Source: Escallonia rubra (lineage: Eukaryota > Streptophyta > Magnoliopsida > Escalloniales > Escalloniaceae). From it: 64,000 nt of DNA. The notes under the pieces were generated by a model, which worked only from the letters and a program-made list of their open reading frames with translations, searched no databases and was not told the origin of the DNA. Positions 11,206 to 21,122 of this stretch are shown here, piece after piece (the first letter of the stretch is position 1; each line of letters starts with the position of its first letter). The position numbers and the translations under genes were made by a program. The stretch covers positions 62,001-126,000 of the forward strand of contig JAVXUO010002465.1 of assembly GCA_033065855.1 (NCBI GenBank), written 5' to 3'.

Positions 11206-11262
11206 GGATTCGAACCCGGGTAATGTTGCCGAATTTCGGCACATAACCGTGCCATCAGACCA
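11206..11262 (-). repeat. tRNA-like Pol III promoter remnant (SINE head or tRNA fossil)
   Basis: On the minus strand TGGTCTGATGG (11262-11252) resembles a tRNA A box. GGTTCGAATCC (11216-11206) is a perfect B-box/T-loop consensus. The two lie about 35 bases apart, the right spacing for a tRNA or a tRNA-derived SINE. No complete cloverleaf with a paired acceptor stem is visible, so a functional tRNA is unlikely. The sequence downstream on the minus strand enters the TCGCGA cluster. Confidence 0.45.
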
Positions 11263-12059
11263 TTCAATAACTCTTACTTCAGTTCAGCAAAAGTAAATAA
11301 ATATAAACCACACATAATTATGTAACACTGCCATACATTCTCTCTCATTCTTTTTACCCATCACTTAAAAGACTAGAAGAGTTCTTACATTTTTTTCATT
11401 TTCATTACATAGTTTACAAATTTCATACACTTAAAATTATTGTAACCTGAACGATTAATTACCGAATTATTACCGACTTAATATACGAATTTTAATTTGT
11501 TATTCCACAGAATTATTTCCGATTCGATGACGAAATTCTCCGAAGAATTTCCGAATTCCATATTATTGTCCATGCCGAATAATTTCCGAATGCCGAATTT
11601 GTCACTAGATTCAACTTGAATCTCGTGCAATCCAAAATCTCAAGTCTCGTTTGGTTACGATTTTTATTCTTGCTCTTTCTTCTCACAAAGACTAGAACAG
11701 TAATACCGATTTGGTCCAAAGGTACAAATAGACCGGAATGTATTTGAGTTATCACATTCGTCCTGCGGACATTTTTTTTCATATAGAAATACAATCAGTT
11801 TTGATATTATTTCTTCACTAAAATGTTTTTTACTTTAGAAATTATACATGTCAAGTGAGTGCGCAAGACTCTTAAGGGAAGTAACACATGAAATTTGAAG
11901 AAGGATGTTAAAGCAGATCGAGAGAGAGAGAAAGAGAGAGAGGGAGGGGGGGGGAGCTAAGTAATTGTTTATAGCATGGTTTTCTGCATAATCTAATCAC
12001 CAGGTTCATTGTGTCCAAACAATATGGCATAAACAATTTGCAATGGTATCATAATTATT
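11263..12059 (+). other. Noncoding; repeat-family tail and a GA microsatellite
   Basis: The segment 11640-11850 (GTTTGGTTACGATTTTTATTC..., later TTTGATATTATTTCTTCACTAAAATG) matches the tails of the repeat copies near 15.03-15.26 and 26.40-26.60 kb. A GA-rich tract with a G-run lies at about 11920-11955. No gene. Confidence 0.5.
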
Positions 12060-13180
12060 AGGAGTCCATGATTTCACAAAACTCAACATGTTATGAGATG
12101 GGATTCAAAGTGTCTCGAGCCTTGTTTTTCTCACTTTTGAAAGTCAAACGAAAGTATTTTTAAAAACCCAATAGATATATTTTTTTCTTATGTCACAAAG
12201 AAAAATGAGATCTCATATCATGATGTGAGAAATTCAGTGCACAAAACGCAAAATAGTTCCATCCTTGTTTTGGGGAGAGTCTCGATCTATATAGGTCCAA
12301 AAAACTTGAGAATCCTTCCAAGTCATTTCTTTTCTTTCGCCGTAAAAATATAGGGAGCACAAGCACCTCAATAAGGTTAAGGCCTAACTTGAGAATCCTT
12401 CCAAGTTATGCCAACGCCCACAAGCACCTCAATAAGGTTAAGGCCTAACAAGACGCCAATACGCGTCCTATAAAGTGGTTAACTGGAAGACGACAATATG
12501 CCCTATAGTGACACTAAAAAGCATCCCAATAACTATTTTGAGACGCTTTTAGCGTCCTATAAAATGCTCAATCAAAAGACTCCAATATGCCTTATTTTAC
12601 CAAATTAAAAATATTTATATACCTTAATATTTTTATGCCAAATTATTTTATTTTATTTTACCAACATGTTCCTATTTTTTTTAGTCAAAATGTCCTTTGT
12701 ACCAAAAAAAAATAAAATAGGAACATGTTCCTATTTTTATTTTACCAAACAAAAATGTCCTTATTTTGGGGAGAGTTTCGGTCCATATAGGTCCAAAAAA
12801 CTTTTGAATCCTTCCAAGTCATTTCTTTTCTTTCGCCGTAAAAATATACGGAGCTTGGCGTTGGACATGAAATTGGGGTTGGCCCAACTCAATTCCCTAG
12901 GTGTTTATTCAGCTTTACGCGAATCGAAATACTCTGCCTTTACTACTTTATATCACAAGATTTTTAAAAAGATTGCGTTCACCTCTTAACATGATAAGTT
13001 TACATTTTTTAGGATGAACGGTATAAAAAAATCAGAGCATCTTCCGTCCATGAGTCAAACCCATTTCTGGCATGCGGCTACTTTATTTTCTGGCCTTATG
13101 ACTAATGGCATTTCAAGTGAAATATAATACTTGAGGTTCCTCTCTACATCATTAACTATACTACAATTATGTGAAAAACT
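12060..13180 (+). repeat. Dispersed repeat family, copy B, with inserted 360-bp block
   Basis: 12090-12360 and 12760-12990 carry repeat-family landmarks (GTCTCGAGCC, GAGATCTCAT, GGAGCTTGGCGTTGGACATGA). Between them, 12395-12760 is a block that recurs near-identically at 27.87-28.2 kb (CCCACAAGCACCTCAATAAG). 12990-13180 is shared with 27.11-27.25 kb. No coding capacity apart from the RNase H fossil that follows. Confidence 0.6.
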
Positions 13181-13211
13181 ATTCTACATATTCTTCAGAG
13201 TTGCCACAGCT

Positions 13212-13619
13212 TTAGAAGGCTGCAATTGCTTCGGCATTTTCTGGGCTTGACAGATAACTAATAACCATTCTCACGCCCACTGAACCACTCTTCTTGAAGA
13301 CAATCGCGTCGAAATTCACTTTGTAAATACCTGTGGGATGGGGAATCCGTGATACTGGGAATCCAAATGAACTAACCAAAATGGTCTCTGTTTCGTTGTT
13401 ATCTACCACCTCTCCCAGATCTTTCCGCCATTGGAGCGCAAAGCCATTGTAACAATTTTGGACCTCCGTTATATTACTGATCCCAACGCCCATACTTGTC
13501 TTGCTGGCTCGCAATATTTCAACACAATATATGGCATTCCTCCTTCTTTTCCACAGACACACAGCATATAACTTACCGAATTTCAATTTGTAGGTAATGC
13601 ATCGAGGCAAGCACGCCAT
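13212..13619 (-). pseudogene. RNase H domain fragment of a retrotransposon
   Basis: A 135-codon frame contains GIYKVNFDAIVFKKSGSVGV and VRMVI, matching the start of plant RNase H-like (RVT_3) domains ('G.YKVNFDA......G.GVVIRD'), and ends in PENAEAIAA, which matches the later 'AE..A' helix. The segment between is deleted, so the catalytic core is incomplete. Such domains belong to plant LINE-type elements and derived genes. A shorter, more deleted version lies near 27.29-27.35 kb in the duplicated segment. Confidence 0.55.
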
Positions 13620-14084
13620 CCAAAAATTTTGATTTTACCTAGTATGTTATAGCGTAGGAGAAAATGCACTTGAAACTCTTCTTAGAGCTCGAGCTCCATT
13701 CTGGTTTCCTTTTTAAGTGCGCAGGCCCCCTTCCATGGTGAGAAAGGTACCAAGTCATCTTTTCGTCATTTCTACTACTGCCCAGAGGAATAGTTTTTTT
13801 TTGTTTCAGCTTCATTAGGCCAAAAGCGCTCCTCCAGTCCCTAGCTGCTTCTTTCACGACTTCATATCTGAATCTATTAGCTTGTCAACAATGTCCTCCG
13901 AGTGTGTAATTGCTAATGGCAATTCTGAACATGTACAGTTGTGGGATCAAAGGGTTATGACATACCCTAATACATTTGTCATGCATCCCCTGTTCTACAT
14001 CTAACATCTCCCTATATATATCACCTGCTTCGTTACCATAATGCTTCTCCTAGTGAGGTGATGGTACGTTCTCAGTTGTTTGTG
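13620..14084. other. Noncoding; flank shared with 27.36-27.56 kb
   Basis: AT-rich. 13760-13960 shares words such as TTTCTACTACTGCCCAGAGGAA with 27.36-27.56 kb. It is part of the duplicated repeat segment and holds no gene. Confidence 0.45.
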
Positions 14085-15330
14085 AGATACGAGGATATTA
14101 CAGACAATCTTTTGCTATACAATCTCAGACTTTAGTCACTGTAGTATCAACAGGGCACGATCTCATAACTAAAGAAAGTTGGATTCCGAGTAGATTTTGC
14201 TTGTTATGCCCGAATAAGTGTCTAAACTTGGTATAAAACATTCTGCTGAAAAGCGATTCTTTCTGTTTTCCATGTAAGATAACGAGACCAAAGGCCCTTA
14301 AAATTGTCTATAGCGCCATTAGTACATTATTTTGTTTAATGTGTAGCTATAAGACAAGTCAACTGAATCAATTTAGAAAATCTAGTTAAATTAGTTTTTC
14401 TATGTCTCGGAGGAAAACGAGATCTCATTTCATGCTATTGCGAAGTTCAACGCACAAGGTGTAAAACAATTCCATCTGAGAAAGAGTTGGCCAATCATCA
14501 AGGGTAAGGCTTATAAATACAGGACCAAACACTTGAAGACCTTTTGAACTTAATTATTCTTTTTGGTCAGAAGAATATATGGAGCTTTGAATTGGGCATG
14601 AAATTGGAGTTGGCTGAACTCAGCATGGAGTGATGTTTATTCGGGTTAACTCGAACTAATATATTTCGATTATGATTTTCTAAACCTAAAAATGAATTAT
14701 ACTCTAAATATACGTATATTCCATTCAAAGTGATCATGACTTAGGGTTAGTACCTATATTCCATACAAACGTTGATTATCACTATTGAAAAAGTTTCAAA
14801 CTGCACAAAATTTGATTTTTTGGGTTGAACACGAATTGAAAAATCTCAACCAGCCAGTCGAGAAAAAGACAAGTCCAACTTTCAAAACCTCAAAACAAAC
14901 GGCCAATCTATATTTCAGTTTTTTGAATTTCATTGTTTTTTATATTTCAACTTGACTCAAAATATCGAGCAATATTCCTATTCATGATGCTGAAGCCCGT
15001 AGAATCAATATCTGAGAGCCCGTTTGGTAACATTTTTTTATTCCTGTTCCTTTTTCTCACATAGATCAGAACAGTAACATCAATTTGATCCCAAGGTAAA
15101 AAAAATGGAATGTTTTTGGATTACCACATTCATCCTAAAATAAAAGAAAACAGAATCTAGAAATATTGTTTGGTTGGACATGTTATGTTTAGTATTTTTT
15201 TTCTTGCATATACTAATCAGTTTTGACACTCTTTCTTCACTAAAATGGCTCTTACTTTATCTATACATGTTAAGTGAGTGCACAAAACTATTAAAGGAAG
15301 TATAAACATAATTGTTTATTACTATAAAAG
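14085..15330 (+). repeat. Dispersed repeat family, copy C
   Basis: Same order of landmarks as copy A: GAGGATATTACAGA, GGGCACGATC, GAGATCTCAT, GTTGGCCAATC, TATGGAGCTTTGAATTGG, TTTTTTGGGTTGAA, then GCCCGTTTGGTAAC and GATCAGAACAGTAACA. Noncoding. Confidence 0.6.

Positions 15331-15331
<1 letters not shown>

Positions 15332-15387
<56 letters not shown>
15332..15387 (+). repeat. (GT)n(GA)n microsatellite
   Basis: Compound dinucleotide run: GT 15332-15360, then GA 15361-15387. A homologous compound run lies at 26622-26681 at the equivalent place in copy D. Confidence 0.95.
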
Positions 15388-16199
15388 TATAAACATAATT
15401 ATTTATTACTATTAAAGGAAGCATAAACATAATAGTTGAAAATGTCTATTGTTTTTAAGGGATAGAGTCGATATTCTTCTCGATGTCTATATTAAAATGC
15501 TTTGATTTTATTTAAAAAAAAATCTTAAAATTGATCGACTTTACTGGACTTTCAAAAGTTCACTCTCGTTTGACTTTTTTTTCCCAAGTGATAACCAGCA
15601 TTAATAGGTTGCTTGAGTATAGATTAGGCTAACATGTAAAATACCATTAAAGTTACCGTTTTATTAGCAATTGATAGAGAGAAGTTATAATGTACTACAT
15701 GGGCAAAATTGGAAGTCAAAAAAATGCCTCAACAGAAGAGTGCTTTACCTTACAATAGTATAGTCGTTACAATCTCACGGGGTGCGCGTCTAAATTATAT
15801 TTGTTTTCTAGTTCTTATTCTTACATTGCTCATAATGCTTGTCAGAAGGCCGGTGGAATTGATATCAAAGAAACTACACTTTACAACAAAGTTAAGGTCG
15901 AAATTGATGAACATCAAAGCAATTGTTATCTTGACTATATAAATCGCACATTTAAAAAGGGTTTATTACATTTAGCACATTTGAAGTTTGTCTATATTAC
16001 AACCGATCCCCTAGTTATCAAGGTTATATTAACATACACGTTTCTACGTAGTTAACAAAATTAGTGAAATGACCGTAATACTCCTCATAGATAAATAAAT
16101 CTACCCAACCCACCAAAATTGAAAATTTGATGAGGTCGAGGTTTTCTCCGTTTTACAAAATTGCTTTTCACGCATTTTTTGGAGGGTCTTTTAATGAGG
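15388..16199. other. Intergenic, AT-rich
   Basis: No gene recognised. Short plus-strand frames at 15709-16055 lack any domain. Confidence 0.5.
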
Positions 16200-17747
16200 T
16201 CGAGGTTTCGAACCTCATCAGCAACAAAAGAACCCAATTTTTTGGGCTGCTCAACTCCATTGCCTCCATCTCCCTTTCTCTATCACCGCCTCCACCGCCC
16301 ACCACTTTCATCTCTTTTCCTCCGGCGGAGCTACAACTGCAAAGGTATGTTTCCTCTTTTCGCCTACCTTAATTTTAGTCGATTTTTCTCCAACATATGG
16401 TAAGCCCTCGATCTCTCTATGCGTAGTTTCCCGCCTCCATCTCCTTTCTCTGGCATATCTACCCCTGCAAAGCTATTTCTTCGGTTCACCGCCTCCATCT
16501 CTCAGATCTACCACTGCTTTAGTCGTGATTTCACTGCTGATCTTTGTTCTTACTCGTGAAATCTCCTAGTTCAAATTTTTCCAAGTGCACATGCGTGTTG
16601 TAATCTGTGATGGAAGGGTAGGAAGAAGCAAGTTTATTGCACAGTCATTGATTTCTCATACAATACATAAACGATTGCCAATTGCAACAGATGATTTATA
16701 CTTATTGAGTTGTTTTAAAAAAGAAAACTTTGTCAAAAGTGCATACATGATACCATTAGTTTTTTAATTGGTTCCAACGTGGAATGATATTGAACATTCG
16801 GGGGGTGCAATGGTAAGATTTCTTGAGCAGGTGGCATTGGTGGTGGTGGGGGTGTCAGTAGACAGATGATCATGGGTTGGCTTTGTTTTGCCCCGTGATT
16901 CTGTTTCTTCATTACATGTAACTGATCTGATCAATGAGATCTGTCATGCAAGGTTTTAAGCTGTTAAGGTTACATGATGATTATTGATTTTCTTGTCAAG
17001 TATAAGTTCCTTGAGCTGAATGTAATCTGGAGAGCTTGTTTGAAAACCATAATAAATTGCAAGATTAATTCATGTCTTCATTGGGGTTGTGCTCTTAGTT
17101 TCCCTCTCATGGGGATGTATGGCATTTATTGGTCTTTGCAGCTCTGTTTATGGTTTTATAAATCTATCTATAGTGCACTTGTTGTTCTCGTGGTTCGAAA
17201 GTTCCAACACTAATAGCGAATTCTCTTTTAGGTTTAAAGTCAACCAAAATCTTGGTTATTTACATTAGCTTAGTTTCATAGTAACTGTGGCAATGCGCTT
17301 TTGCCATGCCAATGCGCTTTTGCCATGCCAATGCATTGGGCTAATATATGTTGGACAGTTCTCTTTTAAGGTCAATGCCTTCTCGTGACAGATCATTTCC
17401 AGAGTCCCTGTCGTTTTTGGACTGCGTGACATTTGATGGGAAAACCTTTTAAAAAAGTAGGATTTATCTAGCTTCATGGCTTTAGCAGTGATAGGCTGGA
17501 ACTTTCATTGGTTTAGATTGGCTTGGTCACTTGAATCAAAGTCATGAACTCACTAGTTTATATTGCTAGGTTTGTAAAACGTTTGTACTTGGATGTTGGC
17601 TTATACAGCAGGTAGGGTTCTTACCTGAATTCAAAAAAAAAAAGTCATGAACTCATGCTGCTGTCATGCTCATATGAGAAACTGTCCATAGTCGTTCACT
17701 GTTTCACTTATCGTTTTACTTTATTTTCTGATGGTGAACCATGATCT
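16200..17747 (+). other. Possible leader and first intron of the FQR1-like pseudogene
   Basis: 16255-16340 is a CT/CCA-rich leader-like stretch ending in a donor-like CAAAG|GTATG, followed by 1.4 kb of T-rich intron-like DNA before the first recognisable FQR1 codons at 17751. Plant FQR1 genes have an early intron, so the arrangement fits, but no ATG exon is identified. Confidence 0.35.
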
Positions 17748-17838
17748 TGGTACATTTACTACTCGATGTACGGATATGTTGAGAAACTGGCAGAAGAGAT
17801 AAGCAAAGGAGCCGGAGAACATTAAGGGAGGCTGCCCA

Positions 17839-18797
17839 CATGGGCAGAACCAAGAATTTTTTTTCAGGGGGTGCAAAAATTATATCGAATTTACCAAAAA
17901 CTTTTATTAAAATAATATTAAAAACAAAATGCACTTATAAAGTATACAAAAAGTAGAGTCATTAAAGACTCTTTACAACTACAACACAAAAAAAAAGGAA
18001 AATACAAATTCACCATAATAATTATATAGTGATAACAGTGAAGCCAAGGTGGCTAAAAATGAAGCTCATATTTAATTCTTGTTTAGGGTTTTTATAAGAT
18101 TTCATCTTCTTTGTATAGTATTCAAAACAAAGGTTAACAAATAACAATTATATATAAGCTTTCTAAGGACTAAAGTGACCAAAATTCACATAAAACTGTC
18201 AATGGTTATTTGGTTAGACATAAGACATTATACATCAATGATCAATATAACTATATAAGGTATTCTAGATATTTAGTATAAAATGAAATAAATTCTTTTC
18301 TTTGTTTCTTTATTTATTTTGCACCATTGTACAAATTATTAGAAGCGGTGATTCAAGCAACTCTGCAACTGAAGCAAAAAAGAAATGATAAAAGTTGAGC
18401 CTCACGCTATTTTGTGTCACTAAATGTCCAGTGACTCAGTGAGGCAGTGGAACTGTGGAAGGGGTCGAAGGGCTCAAGGGCATACGAACAGAAAACAATT
18501 GCAGAAGTCAGCAAAGCAGCCAGTACTCGGCACTCCCAGGCCCCAGCAGGCAGCAGCCGGCGTCGGTGCGGGACTCGCGGGAAGTCGTCGGCGGTCAAGA
18601 TCTCAGATCTGGTTCTCGTTCTTCAAGGGTGACTGCCGAATGGTTCTTCAAGAGGTCGTCACTCGTTGACGGTCAAGATCTCAGATCTGCTGGTCCACTC
18701 GTCCGTCACGGCGTCACAACCGTCACTCCATCGTCCCTCGTCGAAGTTACCGTCGTTCAGATCTGGTCGCCGTGAGCTTCACTGTCCACCGGTGACT

Positions 18798-18838
<41 letters not shown>

Positions 18839-18986
18839 TCGATTGTGGGTCTCGGGGAACGGCCGAACGGGGTATCGGGGATTGGGGAACGGGGTCTGCA
18901 ATTCCCAAAAACCACCCAAAAAAAAAATTGCCCAAAAGTCAGGGGGTGCTTCAACCCCCCCGTGTCACCACGTGGGTCCGCCCCTG
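17839..18986. mobile_element. Non-autonomous hAT element, 1148 bp, 8-bp target duplication
   Basis: A perfect 8-bp duplication GCTGCCCA lies at 17831-17838 and 18987-18994; removing one copy and the insert restores the FQR1 reading (GGCPYGAG). The ends are imperfect inverted repeats: CATGGGCAGAACC on the left, CAGGGGCGGACCC on the right (10 of 13 matching). Eight-base duplications and CA..G termini are typical of hAT. There is no transposase. The left half is AT-rich and the right part (18420-18980) is GC-rich with a GA microsatellite, so the interior is mosaic. Confidence 0.82.
18800..18836 (+). repeat. (GA)n microsatellite inside the hAT element
   Basis: About 18 GA units, uninterrupted. 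Confidence 0.95.
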
Positions 18987-19382
18987 GCTGCCCATATGGT
19001 GCTGGGACACATGCAGGAGCTGGCTCGAGACAACCCAGTAAACTTGAATTGGAGCAAGTTTTTCACCAAGGGAAGTACATTGCCGGCATTGCAAAGAATT
19101 TCATCCTACACTTTTTTTTATTTTCCTATTGAGTTCCAGTTCAGGTTCAAAAAATTGCATTGTTGGGCTTACTGGAATAAACGTGTACAATTGCCTACGC
19201 AGGTTGTCTCTAAATTATCTGTTCTGATAAATGTTCAAGTTTGCTTACGCTTCTTTCCAGTCATTGTTTGAGACTGAAATACATTAGATGGTATTACTTG
19301 AACAACAGATAATATGTATCCCGTTCTTTATTTTCGCCTATAATATCAGTAATGTCAAAAATCTATGTTTACTCATTCCATG

Positions 19383-19509
19383 CTCAACATCATTGAATGG
19401 GGTACGATAGTTGCTGACAACTTCAATGTCAAGCTCAACATCATTGAATGGGGTACGATAGTTGCTGACAACTTCAATGTCAAGCTCAACATCATTGAAT
19501 GGGGTACGA
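19383..19509 (+). repeat. 51-bp tandem repeat, 2.5 copies
   Basis: Units 19383-19433 and 19434-19484 are identical and a third is partial (19485-19509). Each starts CTCAACATCATTGAATGG. The period is a multiple of three, so the plus-strand frame repeats a 17-residue peptide beginning LNIIEWGTIVADN, but there is no wider ORF or known protein. Confidence 0.92.
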
Positions 19510-19586
19510 AAAACTTACTCATTTCAATTGTACTGAATATCAAAGTTCATCTCCATCTAAGCTGGTATCAAAATATGAGTTCACGG

Positions 19587-20089
19587 ACTTGATCCATCTC
19601 TATTAGTTTCAGACATGCCTATAAATGAACCGAGTTATTCATGAACTGTTCGCGGTTCGTTCCCCAAAGAATTCGTTCATGTTCTTTTGTATAATATACG
19701 AACCGAATATTAACAAAATATTAGAGTTCATTTACTAAACGAGACGAGCATGAATATTTTAAAGTGTTCATGAATGTGTGCGTGAACAACTCGTCTGGAT
19801 AATAACTTAATTATAATATATTCGAAATCCAAAAGTCATATAACTTAATTATATTATAAATTAGTTTAAACTTGAAAGCTCTAAAATTAGTTAGACAATT
19901 GGATCAAGTAAGGTGTAGTTCTGGTTTGGAAATAACTGGTTTGAACGAGAACACGAGTTTTCAAGTTCGAGTTCGACTCGTATAAATAAACGAACGAACT
20001 CGAGCCGAACACGAGTTTAATGAAACAAACCGCGAACGAGTTCGAACATAATTTTGAAGATACTTGGTCCATCTCTATTAGTTTCAGAT
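19587..20089. repeat. Insertion flanked by 26-27 bp direct repeats
   Basis: The words TCCATCTCTATTAGTTTCAG, with five matching bases upstream, occur at 19587-19613 and 20062-20088. The 450 bases between are rich in GAAC/GTTC motifs (GAACGAACTCGAGCCGAAC, GTTCGCGGTTCGTTC) that can pair with each other. There is no poly-A tail, no LTR and no ORF. The class is unknown; the long duplication would fit a retroposon or repair-mediated insertion. Confidence 0.5.
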
Positions 20090-21122
20090 ACTTGTTCCTC
20101 TTTTCAAGCTAAATGCACTGTGATGCCTTTTTATTCGTTTTTATCAAAGCAAAAGAGTTCGACATGCCAGATGACCTCTCAAGAACAAATGAGCTGCTTG
20201 ACAAAATTTCTAACGGGGAAAGATTTGGGATAGAAGAGGTTGATTTGTTGTGTGCTTTGTTTAATACCACTTGAGTTTGGACTTTGGATCATGGATGTAA
20301 GAAAATTATGAGATTTGCAAAATGTCATGCGTTTCAATCGTTCAAATTTGTAAGACGAGGAGTAATATACTTGTATTGTTATTCTTGATTATTTGAGTTT
20401 TTACACATTTTAGTAATATTAATTTTACTACGTGAGAAAGTGTTTAAAAAAAAACCTCAAAGAATTGTCTTGTCAAACGCTTTTGGTTTCAGTTTTTTGA
20501 AAATCGTGCAACAGTTTTTTAAACTGATGAAAAATAAAACCAAAATTTTCAGAAAAAGAAAAACTGAAAACTATGTCAAACGCTATCGTAGTTTAGCTTT
20601 TTCCAACTTCAACTACAAAAATGTGATTTAGCAAATAAAATAAATTTTAGCAACTCGGGTCGTAGTGAATCCTTTCATATACGACAACTAATGGTCGCTA
20701 AAATTCTTCTTCTCGATCATGTATGTGGTTTCATGACTCATTTTAAAAATGACTCTTTATGGATATTCTAGCGTATATGCTTGCACATATTGCATAACCC
20801 ACGTTTAGTTTTTTTGATAAAGTACCTTAGCATCAAGGTTCAATCAAATGACTCCATATGGAACATACTCCATAATTTTATTTTATGTCCCCAACTTTAT
20901 CTTAAACATTGGTCACCAATTGACCTAATGATTGGGACATAAACTTAAAATTTGCTTCGGCCATTTACAGAATTTCTAACATGTATTGACAAGGACAAAC
21001 ATAACCCTCCAAAGAAACAGCTAGAACTATTAATTAGTAGTACATAAGAAACTAAAGAGTAGCTAAGAAAAAACATGGAGAAAGTACTTAAAACCAAAGT
21101 TGCTCTCTAGCTAATTATAGCA
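20090..21122. other. Intergenic; upstream region of the receptor-like gene
   Basis: AT-rich, no recognised gene. A short plus-strand frame at about 20163-20272 (MPDDLSRTNELLDKIS...) looks coding-like but is too short to name. The last 140 bases are the likely leader of the LRR gene. Confidence 0.45.

Larger units (their letters stand above)
17751..19110 (+). pseudogene. FQR1/WrbA-type NAD(P)H:quinone reductase pseudogene, internally deleted and interrupted
   Basis: 17751-17816 encodes YIYYSMYGYVEKLAEEISKG, the flavodoxin-like N-terminus of FQR1. In another frame 17815-17838 encodes ENIKGGCP. The frame resumes after the hAT element at 18995 as YGAGTHAGAGSRQPSKLELE and QVFHQGKYIAGIAK, the C-terminus. 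The central part of the protein, about two thirds with most FMN- and quinone-site residues, is missing, and the two parts are out of frame. FQR1 is a cytosolic, auxin-responsive FMN enzyme that reduces quinones by two electrons. This copy cannot encode one. The deletion is independent of the hAT insertion, which lies 20 bases downstream. Confidence 0.82.

Noticed and set aside
11206-11262. Functional tRNA gene on the minus strand
   Set aside because: A and B boxes are present, but no paired acceptor stem or convincing anticodon arm is seen; kept only as a tRNA-like remnant.
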